A stretch of DNA of 64,000 nt from Pratylenchus scribneri (Eukaryota > Nematoda > Chromadorea > Rhabditida > Pratylenchidae): assembly GCA_030063045.1 (NCBI GenBank), contig JAQSEB010000144.1:186001-250000 (forward strand). Direction: 5' to 3'. Both the position numbers and the translations under genes were made by a program. Positions 13,094 to 25,179 of this stretch are shown here, piece after piece. Positions within the stretch are counted from its first letter, which is position 1. Each line of letters begins with the position of its first letter. The notes under the pieces are model-generated. The model had not been told where the DNA came from, made no database searches, and worked only from the letters and a program-made list of their open reading frames with translations.

Positions 13094-16000
13094 AAAAGTC
13101 GGAATTTCTTGAAAATCGTCCCAAACATATAAAATTAAAATCGAATTTTCATTCACTAGATTCATTCAAATTTAATAAAAATATTTTGTAGACTTATTAA
13201 TTTACATAAAGAAATTTTCTATAAAAAAATTAGAATCGAATGATGCCAATAATCTATTGTTTATAAAAGTCGGAATTTCTTGAAAATCGTCTCAAACATA
13301 GAAAATTAAAATCGAATTTTCATTCACTAGATTCATTGAAATTTTTTAAAAAATATTTTGTTGAATTATTAATTTACATAAAGAAATTTTCTATCGCGAA
13401 ATTAGAATCGAATGATGCCAATAATCTATTGTTTAGAAAAGTCGGAATTTCTTGAAAATCGTCCCAAACATATAAAATTAAAATCGAATTTTCATTCACT
13501 AGATTCATTCAAATTTAATAAAAATATTTTGTAGACTTATTAATTTACATAAAGAAATTTTCTATAAAAAAATTAGAATCGAATGATGCCAATAATCTAT
13601 TGTTTAGAAAAGTCGGAATTTCTTGAAAATCGTCCCAAACATAGAAAATTGATTACAAATTTTCATTCAGTAGATTCATTGAAATTTTTTAAAAATATTT
13701 TGTTGAATTATTAATTTACATAAAGAAATTTTCTATCAAAAAATTAGAATCGAATGATGACAATAATCTATTGTTTAGAAAAGTCGGAATTTCTTGAAAA
13801 TCGTCCCAAACATAGAAAATTGATTACAAATTTTCATTCACTAGATTCATTGAAATTTTTTAAAAATATTTTGTTGAATTATTAATTTACATAAAGAAAT
13901 TTTCTATCAAAAAATTAGAATCGAATGATGCCAATAATCTATTGTTTAGAAAAATCTGAATTTCTTGAAAATAGCCCCAAACATAGAAAATTGAAATCGA
14001 ATTTTCATTCACTAAATTCATTCAAATTTAGTAAAAATATTTTGTAGATTTATTAATTTACATAAAGAAATTTTTTATACTGAAATTAGAATCGAATGAT
14101 GCCAATAATCTATTGTTTAGAAAAATCTGAATTTCTTGAAAATAGCCCCAAACATAGAAAATTGAAATCGAATTTTCATTCACTAAATTCATTGAAATTT
14201 TTTAAAAATATTTAATAGACTTATTAATTTACATAAAGAAATTTTCTATAAAAAAATTAGAATCGAATGATGCCAATAATCTATTGTTTATAAAAGTCGG
14301 AATTTCTTGAAAATCGTCTCAAACATTGAAAATTGATTACAAATTTTCATTCACTAGATTCATTGAAATTTTTTAAAAATATTTAATAGACTTATTAATT
14401 TACATAAAGAAATTTTCTATCGAGAAATTAGAATCGAATGATGCCAATAATCTATTGTTTATAAAAGTCGGAATTTCTTGAAAATCGTCCCAAACATATA
14501 AAATTAAAATCGAATTTTCATTCACTAGATTCATTCAAATTTAATAAAAATATTTTGTAGACTTATTAATTTACATAAAGAAATTTTCTATCGAGAAATT
14601 AGAATCGAATGATGCCAATAATCTATTGTTTAGAAAAGTCGGAATTTCTTGAAAATCGTCCCAAACATAGAAAATTGAAATCGAATTTTCATTCACTAAA
14701 TTCATTGAAATTTTTTAAAAATATTTAATAGACTTATTAATTTACATAAAGAAATTTTCTATCGAGAAATTAGAATCGAATGATGCCAATAATCTATTGT
14801 TTAGAAAAGTCGGAATTTCTTGAAAATCGTCTCAAACATTGAAAATTGATTACAAATTTTCATTCACTAGATTCATTGAAATTTTTTAAAAATATTTAAT
14901 AGACTTATTAATTTACATAAAGAAATTTTCTATCGAGAAATTAGAATCGAATGATGCCAATAATCTATTGTTTAGAAAAGTCGGAATTTCTTGAAAATCG
15001 TCCCAAACATAGAAAATTAAAATCGAATTTTCATTCACTAGATTCATTGAAATTTTTTAAAAATATTTAATAGACTTATTAATTTACATAAAGAAATTTT
15101 CTATCGAGAAATTAGAATCGAATGATGCCGATAATCTATTGTTTATAAAAGTCAGAATTTTTTGAAAATAGCCTCAAACATAGAAAATTAAAATCGAATT
15201 TTCATTCACTAGATTCATTGAAATTTTTTAAAAATATTTAATAGACTTATTAATTTACATAAAGAAATTTTCTATCAAAAAATTAGAATCGAATGATGCC
15301 AATAATCTATTGTTTATAAAAGTCGGAATTTCTTGAAAATCGTCCCAAACATAGAAAATTGATTACAAATTTTCATTCACTAGATTCATTGAAATTTTTT
15401 AAAAATATTTAATAGACTTATTAATTTACATAAAGAAATTTTCTATCGAGAAATTAGAATCGAATGATGCCAATAATCTATTGTTTATAAAAGTCGGAAT
15501 TTCTTGAAAATCGTCTCAAACATTGAAAATTGATTACAAATTTTCATTCACTAGATTCATTGAAATTTTTTAAAAATATTTAATAGACTTATTAATTTAC
15601 ATAAAGAAATTTTCTATCGAGAAATTAGAATCGAATGATGCCAATAATCTATTGTTTAGAAAAGTCGGAATTTCTTGAAAATCGTCTCAAACATTGAAAA
15701 TTGATTACAAATTTTCATTCACTAGATTCATTGAAATTTTTTAAAAATATTTAATAGACTTATTAATTTACATAAAGAAATTTTCTATCGAGAAATTAGA
15801 ATCGAATGATGCCAATAATCTATTGTTTAGAAAAGTCGGAATTTCTTGAAAATCGTCTCAAACATTGAAAATTGATTACAAATTTTCATTCACTAGATTC
15901 ATTGAAATTTTTTAAAAATATTTAATAGACTTATTAATTTACATAAAGAAATTTTCTATCAAAAAATTAGAATCGAATGATGCCAATAATCTATTGTTTA

Positions 16001-16272
16001 TAAAAGTCGGAATTTCTTGAAAATCGTCTCAAACATAGAAAATTGATTACAAATTTTCATTCACTAGATTCATTGAAATTTTTTAAAAATATTTAATAGA
16101 CTTATTAATTTACATAAAGAAATTTTCTATCGAGAAATTAGAATCGAATGATGCCAATAATCTATTGTTTATAAAAGTCGGAATTTCTTGAAAATCGTCT
16201 CAAACATTGAAAATTGATTACAAATTTTCATTCACTAGATTCATTGAAATTTTTTAAAAATATTTAATAGAC

Positions 16273-16445
16273 TTATTAATTTACATAAAGAAATTTTCTA
16301 TAAAAAAATTAGAATCGAATGATGTCAATTATCTATTGTTTTGAAAAGTCAGAATTTCTTGAAAATCGTCCCAAACATAGAAAATTAAAATCGAATTTTC
16401 ATTCACTAAATTCATTGAAATTTTTTTAAAAAATATTTTGTTGAA
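16273..16445. repeat. Lone 173-bp A-like monomer inside block D1
   Basis: This copy has TTTTGAAAAGTCAG, GATGTCAATTATC and a seven-T/six-A tail ending in TTGTTGAA, all unlike its neighbours. It is the longest monomer found, at 173 bp. It resembles the TTTTGAAAAG monomers of blocks A-C but has AATCGTCCC where those have AATAGCCCC, so it is itself a mosaic. Confidence 0.85.
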
Positions 16446-17471
16446 TTATTAATTTACATAAAGAAATTTTCTATCGAGAAATTAGAATCGAATGATGCCA
16501 ATAATCTATTGTTTAGAAAAGTCGGAATTTCTTGAAAATCGTCCCAAACATAGAAAATTGATTACAAATTTTCATTCACTAGATTCATTGAAATTTTTTA
16601 AAAATATTTAATAGACTTATTAATTTACATAAAGAAATTTTCTATCAAAAAATTAGAATCGAATGATGCCAATAATCTATTGTTTATAAAAGTCGGAATT
16701 TCTTGAAAATCGTCCCAAACATAGAAAATTGATTACAAATTTTCATTCACTAGATTCATTGAAATTTTTTAAAAATATTTAATAGACTTATTAATTTACA
16801 TAAAGAAATTTTCTATCGAGAAATTAGAATCGAATGATGCCAATAATCTATTGTTTATAAAAGTCGGAATTTCTTGAAAATCGTCTCAAACATTGAAAAT
16901 TGATTACAAATTTTCATTCACTAGATTCATTGAAATTTTTTAAAAATATTTAATAGACTTATTAATTTACATAAAGAAATTTTCTATCGAGAAATTAGAA
17001 TCGAATGATGCCAATAATCTATTGTTTATAAAAGTCGGAATTTCTTGAAAATCGTCTCAAACATTGAAAATTGATTACAAATTTTCATTCACTAGATTCA
17101 TTGAAATTTTTTAAAAATATTTAATAGACTTATTAATTTACATAAAGAAATTTTCTATCGAGAAATTAGAATCGAATGATGCCAATAATCTATTGTTTAT
17201 AAAAGTCGGAATTTCTTGAAAATCGTCTCAAACATTGAAAATTGATTACAAATTTTCATTCACTAGATTCATTGAAAATTTTTAAAAATATTTAATAGAC
17301 TTATTAATTTACATAAAGAAATTTTCTATCGAGAAATTAGAATCGAATGATGCCAATAATCTATTGTTTATAAAAGTCGGAATTTCTTGAAAATCGTCTC
17401 AAACATTGAAAATTGATTACAAATTTTCATTCACTAGATTCATTGAAATTTTTTAAAAATATTTAATAGAC

Positions 17472-17642
17472 TTATTAATTTACATAAAGAAATTTTCTAT
17501 CGAGAAATTAGAATCGAATGATGCCAATAATCTATTGTTTATAAAAGTCGGAATTTCTTGAAAATCGTCTCAAACATTGAAAATTGATTACAAATTTTCA
17601 TTCACTAGATTCATTGAAATTTTTTAAAAATATTTAATAGAC
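17472..17642. repeat. Reference 171-bp monomer of type D
   Basis: This is a representative TTTAATAGAC monomer carrying CTATCGAG, TTTATAAAAGTCGG, CGTCTCAAACATTG, TTGATTACAAATTTTC and CACTAGATTCATTG. It is given so that the other types can be compared with it. Confidence 0.9.
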
Positions 17643-17801
17643 TTATTAATTTACATAAAGAAATTTTCTATCGAGAAATTAGAATCGAATGATGCCAATA
17701 ATCTATTGTTTAGAAAAATCTGAATTTCTTGAAAATAGCCCCAAACATAGAAAATTGAAATCGAATTTTCATTCACAAGATTCATTCAAATTTAGTTAGA
17801 T
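17643..17801. repeat. Reference 159-bp deletion monomer
   Basis: Compared with the E type, TTTAGTAAAAATATTTTGTAGAT is cut to TTTAGTTAGAT, a 12-bp loss inside the A/T tail. The rest is AATAGCCCC, TTGAAATCG and CACAAGATTCATTC, so it is an E-type relative living among D-type monomers. Twelve more copies follow in block D2. Confidence 0.93.
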
Positions 17802-20800
17802 TTATTAATTTACATAAAGAAATTTTCTATCGAGAAATTAGAATCGAATGATGCCAATAATCTATTGTTTATAAAAGTCGGAATTTCTTGAAAATCGTCT
17901 CAAACATTGAAAATTGATTACAAATTTTCATTCACTAGATTCATTGAAATTTTTTAAAAATATTTAATAGACTTATTAATTTACATAAAGAAATTTTCTA
18001 TCGAGAAATTAGAATCGAATGATGCCAATAATCTATTGTTTAGAAAAATCTGAATTTCTTGAAAATAGCCCCAAACATAGAAAATTGAAATCGAATTTTC
18101 ATTCACAAGATTCATTCAAATTTAGTTAGATTTATTAATTTACATAAAGAAATTTTCTATCGAGAAATTAGAATCGAATGATGCCAATAATCTATTGTTT
18201 ATAAAAGTCGGAATTTCTTGAAAATCGTCTCAAACATTGAAAATTGATTACAAATTTTCATTCACTAGATTCATTGAAATTTTTTAAAAATATTTAATAG
18301 ACTTATTAATTTACATAAAGAAATTTTCTATCGAGAAATTAGAATCGAATGATGCCAATAATCTATTGTTTAGAAAAATCTGAATTTCTTGAAAATAGCC
18401 CCAAACATTGAAAATTGATTACAAATTTTCATTCACTAGATTCATTGAAAATTTTTAAAAATATTTAATAGACTTATTAATTTACATAAAGAAATTTTCT
18501 ATCGAGAAATTAGAATCGAATGATGCCAATAATCTATTGTTTATAAAAGTCGGAATTTCTTGAAAATCGTCTCAAACATTGAAAATTGATTACAAATTTT
18601 CATTCACTAGATTCATTGAAATTTTTTAAAAATATTTAATAGACTTATTAATTTACATAAAGAAATTTTCTATCGAGAAATTAGAATCGAATGATGCCAA
18701 TAATCTATTGTTTATAAAAGTCGGAATTTCTTGAAAATCGTCTCAAACATTGAAAATTGATTACAAATTTTCATTCACTAGATTCATTGAAATTTTTTAA
18801 AAATATTTAATAGACTTATTAATTTACATAAAGAAATTTTCTATCGAGAAATTAGAATCGAATGATGCCAATAATCTATTGTTTAGAAAAATCTGAATTT
18901 CTTGAAAATAGCCCCAAACATAGAAAATTGAAATCGAATTTTCATTCACAAGATTCATTCAAATTTAGTTAGATTTATTAATTTACATAAAGAAATTTTC
19001 TATCGAGAAATTAGAATCGAATGATGCCAATAATCTATTGTTTATAAAAGTCGGAATTTCTTGAAAATCGTCTCAAACATTGAAAATTGATTACAAATTT
19101 TCATTCACTAGATTCATTGAAATTTTTTAAAAATATTTAATAGACTTATTAATTTACATAAAGAAATTTTCTATCGAGAAATTAGAATCGAATGATGCCA
19201 ATAATCTATTGTTTAGAAAAATCTGAATTTCTTGAAAATAGCCCCAAACATAGAAAATTGAAATCGAATTTTCATTCACAAGATTCATTCAAATTTAGTT
19301 AGATTTATTAATTTACATAAAGAAATTTTCTATCGAGAAATTAGAATCGAATGATGCCAATAATCTATTGTTTATAAAAGTCGGAATTTCTTGAAAATCG
19401 TCTCAAACATTGAAAATTGTACAAATTTTCATTCACTAGATTCATTGAAATTTTTTAAAAATATTTAATAGACTTATTAATTTACATAAAGAAATTTTCT
19501 ATCGAGAAATTAGAATCGAATGATGCCAATAATCTATTGTTTAGAAAAATCTGAATTTCTTGAAAATAGCCCCAAACATTGAAAATTGATTACAAATTTT
19601 CATTCACTAGATTCATTGAAATTTTTTAAAAATATTTAATAGACTTATTAATTTACATAAAGAAATTTTCTATCGAGAAATTAGAATCGAATGATGCCAA
19701 TAATCTATTGTTTAGAAAAATCTGAATTTCTTGAAAATAGCCCCAAACATAGAAAATTGAAATCGAATTTTCATTCACAAGATTCATTCAAATTTAGTTA
19801 GATTTATTAATTTACATAAAGAAATTTTCTATCGAGAAATTAGAATCGAATGATGCCAATAATCTATTGTTTATAAAAGTCGGAATTTCTTGAAAATCGT
19901 CTCAAACATTGAAAATTGATTACAAATTTTCATTCACTAGATTCATTGAAATTTTTTAAAAATATTTAATAGACTTATTAATTTACATAAAGAAATTTTC
20001 TATCGAGAAATTAGAATCGAATGATGCCAATAATCTATTGTTTAGAAAAATCTGAATTTCTTGAAAATAGCCCCAAACATTGAAAATTGATTACAAATTT
20101 TCATTCACAAGATTCATTCAAATTTAGTTAGATTTATTAATTTACATAAAGAAATTTTCTATCGAGAAATTAGAATCGAATGATGCCAATAATCTATTGT
20201 TTATAAAAGTCGGAATTTCTTGAAAATCGTCTCAAACATTGAAAATTGATTACAAATTTTCATTCACTAGATTCATTGAAATTTTTTAAAAATATTTAAT
20301 AGACTTATTAATTTACATAAAGAAATTTTCTATCGAGAAATTAGAATCGAATGATGCCAATAATCTATTGTTTAGAAAAATCTGAATTTCTTGAAAATAG
20401 CCCCAAACATAGAAAATTGAAATCGAATTTTCATTCACAAGATTCATTCAAATTTAGTTAGATTTATTAATTTACATAAAGAAATTTTCTATCGAGAAAT
20501 TAGAATCGAATGATGCCAATAATCTATTGTTTAGAAAAATCTGAATTTCTTGAAAATAGCCCCAAACATAGAAAATTGAAATCGAATTTTCATTCACAAG
20601 ATTCATTCAAATTTAGTTAGATTTATTAATTTACATAAAGAAATTTTCTATCGAGAAATTAGAATCGAATGATGCCAATAATCTATTGTTTATAAAAGTC
20701 GGAATTTCTTGAAAATCGTCTCAAACATTGAAAATTGATTACAAATTTTCATTCACTAGATTCATTGAAATTTTTTAAAAATATTTAATAGACTTATTAA

Positions 20801-23640
20801 TTTACATAAAGAAATTTTCTATCGAGAAATTAGAATCGAATGATGCCAATAATCTATTGTTTATAAAAGTCGGAATTTCTTGAAAATCGTCTCAAACATT
20901 GAAAATTGATTACAAATTTTCATTCACTAGATTCATTGAAATTTTTTAAAAATATTTAATAGACTTATTAATTTACATAAAGAAATTTTCTATCGAGAAA
21001 TTAGAATCGAATGATGCCAATAATCTATTGTTTAGAAAAATCTGAATTTCTTGAAAATAGCCCCAAACATTGAAAATTGATTACAAATTTTCATTCACTA
21101 GATTCATTGAAATTTTTTAAAAATATTTAATAGACTTATTAATTTACATAAAGAAATTTTCTATCGAGAAATTAGAATCGAATGATGCCAATAATCTATT
21201 GTTTATAAAAGTCGGAATTTCTTGAAAATCGTCTCAAACATTGAAAATTGATTACAAATTTTCATTCACTAGATTCATTGAAATTTTTTAAAAATATTTA
21301 ATAGACTTATTAATTTACATAAAGAAATTTTCTATCGAGAAATTAGAATCGAATGATGCCAATAATCTATTGTTTATAAAAGTCGGAATTTCTTGAAAAT
21401 CGTCTCAAACATTGAAAATTGATTACAAATTTTCATTCACTAGATTCATTGAAATTTTTTAAAAATATTTAATAGACTTATTAATTTACATAAAGAAATT
21501 TTCTATCGAGAAATTAGAATCGAATGATGCCAATAATCTATTGTTTAGAAAAATCTGAATTTCTTGAAAATAGCTCCAAACATAGAAAATTGAAATCGAA
21601 TTTTCATTCACAAGATTCATTCAAATTTAGTTAGATTTATTAATTTACATAAAGAAATTTTCTATCGAGAAATTAGAATCGAATGATGCCAATAATCTAT
21701 TGTTTAGAAAAATCTGAATTTCTTGAAAATAGCCCCAAACATTGAAAATTGATTACAAATTTTCATTCACTAGATTCATTGAAATTTTTTAAAAATATTT
21801 AATAGACTTATTAATTTACATAAAGAAATTTTCTATCGAGAAATTAGAATCGAATGATGCCAATAATCTATTGTTTATAAAAGTCGGAATTTCTTGAAAA
21901 TCGTCTCAAACATTGAAAATTGATTACAAATTTTCATTCACTAGATTCATTGAAATTTTTTAAAAATATTTAATAGACTTATTAATTTACATAAAGAAAT
22001 TTTCTATCGAGAAATTAGAATCGAATGATGCCAATAATCTATTGTTTAGAAAAATCTGAATTTCTTGAAAATAGCCCCAAACATAGAAAATTGAAATCGA
22101 ATTTTCATTCACAAGATTCATTCAAATTTAGTTAGATTTATTAATTTACATAAAGAAATTTTCTATCGAGAAATTAGAATCGAATGATGCCAATAATCTA
22201 TTGTTTATAAAAGTCGGAATTTCTTGAAAATCGTCTCAAACATTGAAAATTGATTACAAATTTTCATTCACTAGATTCATTGAAATTTTTTAAAAATATT
22301 TAATAGACTTATTAATTTACATAAAGAAATTTTCTATCGAGAAATTAGAATCGAATGATGCCAATAATCTATTGTTTAGAAAAATCTGAATTTCTTGAAA
22401 ATAGCCCCAAACATAGAAAATTGAAATCGAATTTTCATTCACAAGATTCATTCAAATTTAGTTAGATTTATTAATTTACATAAAGAAATTTTCTATCGAG
22501 AAATTAGAATCGAATGATGCCAATAATCTATTGTTTATAAAAGTCGGAATTTCTTGAAAATCGTCTCAAACATTGAAAATTGATTACAAATTTTCATTCA
22601 CTAGATTCATTGAAATTTTTTAAAAATATTTAATAGACTTATTAATTTACATAAAGAAATTTTCTATCGAGAAATTAGAATCGAATGATGCCAATAATCT
22701 ATTGTTTATAAAAGTCGGAATTTCTTGAAAATCGTCTCAAACATTGAAAATTGATTACAAATTTTCATTCACTAGATTCATTGAAATTTTTTAAAAATAT
22801 TTAATAGACTTATTAATTTACATAAAGAAATTTTCTATCGAGAAATTAGAATCGAATGATGCCAATAATCTATTGTTTAGAAAAATCTGAATTTCTTGAA
22901 AATAGCCCCAAACATAGAAAATTGAAATCGAATTTTCATTCACAAGATTCATTCAAATTTAGTTAGATTTATTAATTTACATAAAGAAATTTTCTATCGA
23001 GAAATTAGAATCGAATGATGCCAATAATCTATTGTTTATAAAAGTCGGAATTTCTTGAAAATCGTCTCAAACATTGAAAATTGATTACAAATTTTCATTC
23101 ACTAGATTCATTGAAATTTTTTAAAAATATTTAATAGACTTATTAATTTACATAAAGAAATTTTCTATCGAGAAATTAGAATCGAATGATGCCAATAATC
23201 TATTGTTTATAAAAGTCGGAATTTCTTGAAAATCGTCTCAAACATTGAAAATTGATTACAAATTTTCATTCACTAGATTCATTGAAATTTTTTAAAAATA
23301 TTTAATAGACTTATTAATTTACATAAAGAAATTTTCTATCGAGAAATTAGAATCGAATGATGCCAATAATCTATTGTTTATAAAAGTCGGAATTTCTTGA
23401 AAATCGTCTCAAACATTGAAAATTGATTACAAATTTTCATTCACTAGATTCATTGAAATTTTTTAAAAATATTTAATAGACTTATTAATTTACATAAAGA
23501 AATTTTCTATCGAGAAATTAGAATCGAATGATGCCAATAATCTATTGTTTAGAAAAATCTGAATTTCTTGAAAATAGCCCCAAACATAGAAAATTGAAAT
23601 CGAATTTTCATTCACAAGATTCATTCAAATTTAGTTAGAT
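17643..23640. repeat. Block D2: 171-bp and 159-bp monomers interspersed
   Basis: Type D monomers are interspersed with thirteen short monomers whose tail is TTTAGTTAGAT. The short tails start at 17791, 18121, 18964, 19294, 19793, 20123, 20453, 20612, 21626, 22127, 22457, 22958 and 23630. Spacings are 159 + 171k with k from 0 to 5, except one interval of 499 instead of 501, explained by a 2-bp deletion (TTGTACAAA) near 19419. Where k is 1 the order forms a 330-bp dimer. Short copies are confined to this block. Confidence 0.92.
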
Positions 23641-25179
23641 TTATTAATTTACATAAAGAAATTTTCTATCAAAAAATTAGAATCGAATGATGCCAATAAT
23701 CTATTGTTTAGAAAAATCTGAATTTCTTGAAAATAGCCCCAAACATAGAAAATTGAAATCGAATTTTCATTCACTAAATTCATTCAAATTTAGTAAAAAT
23801 ATTTTGTAGATTTATTAATTTACATAAAGAAATTTTTTATACTGAAATTAGAATCGAATGATGCCAATAATCTATTGTTTAGAAAAATCTGAATTTCTTG
23901 AAAATAGCCCCAAACATAGAAAATTGAAATCGAATTTTCATTCACTAAATTCATTCAAATTTAGTAAAAATATTTTGTAGATATATTAATTTACATAAAG
24001 AAATTTTTTATACTGAAATTAGAATCGAATGATGCCAATAATCTATTGTTTAGAAAAATCTGAATTTCTTGAAAATAGCCCCAAACATAGAAAATTGAAA
24101 TCGAATTTTCATTCACTAAATTCATTCAAATTTAGTAAAAATATTTTGTAGATATATTAATTTACATAAAGAAATTTTTTATACTGAAATTAAAATCGAA
24201 TGATGCCAATAATCTATTGTTTAGAAAAATCTGAATTTCTTGAAAATAGCCCCAAACATAGAAAATTGAAATCGAATTTTCATTCACTAAATTCATTCAA
24301 ATTTAGTAAAAATATTTTGTAGATATATTAATTTACATAAAGAAATTTTTTATACTGAAATTAGAATCGAATGATGCCAATAATCTATTGTTTAGAAAAA
24401 TCTGAATTTCTTGAAAATAGCCCCAAACATAGAAAATTGAAATCGAATTTTCATTCACTAAATTCATTCAAATTTAGTAAAAATATTTTGTAGATTTATT
24501 AATTTACATAAAGAAATTTTTTATACTGAAATTAGAATCGAATGATGCCAATAATCTATTGTTTAGAAAAATCTGAATTTCTTGAAAATAGCCCCAAACA
24601 TAGAAAATTGAAATCGAATTTTCATTCACTAAATTCATTCAAATTTAGTAAAAATATTTTGTAGATTTATTAATTTACATAAAGAAATTTTTTATACTGA
24701 AATTAGAATCGAATGATGCCAATAATCTATTGTTTAGAAAAATCTGAATTTCTTGAAAATAGCCCCAAACATAGAAAATTGAAATCGAATTTTCATTCAC
24801 TAAATTCATTCAAATTTAGTAAAAATATTTTGTAGATATATTAATTTACATAAAGAAATTTTTTATACTGAAATTAGAATCGAATGATGCCAATAATCTA
24901 TTGTTTAGAAAAATCTGAATTTCTTGAAAATAGCCCCAAACATAGAAAATTGAAATCGAATTTTCATTCACTAAATTCATTCAAATTTAGTAAAAATATT
25001 TTGTAGATATATTAATTTACATAAAGAAATTTTTTATACTGAAATTAGAATCGAATGATGCCAATAATCTATTGTTTAGAAAAATCTGAATTTCTTGAAA
25101 ATAGCCCCAAACATAGAAAATTGAAATCGAATTTTCATTCACTAAATTCATTCAAATTTAGTAAAAATATTTTGTAGAT
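23641..25179. repeat. Block E: nine TTTATACTG-type monomers
   Basis: The block is exactly 9 x 171 bp. The box after the invariant head reads TTTTTTATACTGAAATTAG in place of TTTTCTATCGAGAAATTAG (the first monomer keeps CTATCAAA). All copies have TTTAGAAAAATCTG, AATAGCCCC, TTGAAATCG, CACTAAATTCATTC and GTAAAAATATTTTGTAGAT. Several begin ATATTAATT instead of TTATTAATT. Confidence 0.9.
24325..24495. repeat. Reference 171-bp monomer of type E
   Basis: This is a representative E monomer with the ATATTAATT start, TTTATACTG box, ATCTG, AATAGCCCC and TTTAGTAAAAATATTTTG tail. The copy just before it (24154-24324) has AAATTAAAATCG, a rare change within the conserved core. Confidence 0.88.

Larger units (their letters stand above)
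8634..14220. repeat. Block C: mosaic of several monomer types
   Basis: Monomers with AATCGTCCC plus TTGATTACAAATTTTC, with TTCAAATTTAATAAAAATATTTTGTAGAC, with TTTTTTATACTGAAATTAG plus AATAGCCCC, and with TTTAATAGAC tails alternate here. Nearly every type that later forms its own block (D, E, G, I) appears as one or a few copies. A rare form with TTGATATTGAATTATC occurs at about 8848 and 11077. From 13094 to 14220 the mix continues outside the 2,229-bp duplication and passes into block D through a hybrid monomer near 14160-14220. Confidence 0.9.
14221..17642. repeat. Block D1: 171-bp monomers with TTTAATAGAC tail
   Basis: The tail reads AAAAATATTTAATAGAC in place of AAAAATATTTTGTTGAA at equal length. 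Most copies also carry CGTCTCAAACATTGAAAATTGATTACAAA and CTATCGAG. The block is fairly uniform apart from one displaced A-like monomer at 16273-16445 and a few CATAG copies around 15000-15400 and 16500-16760. Confidence 0.9.
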
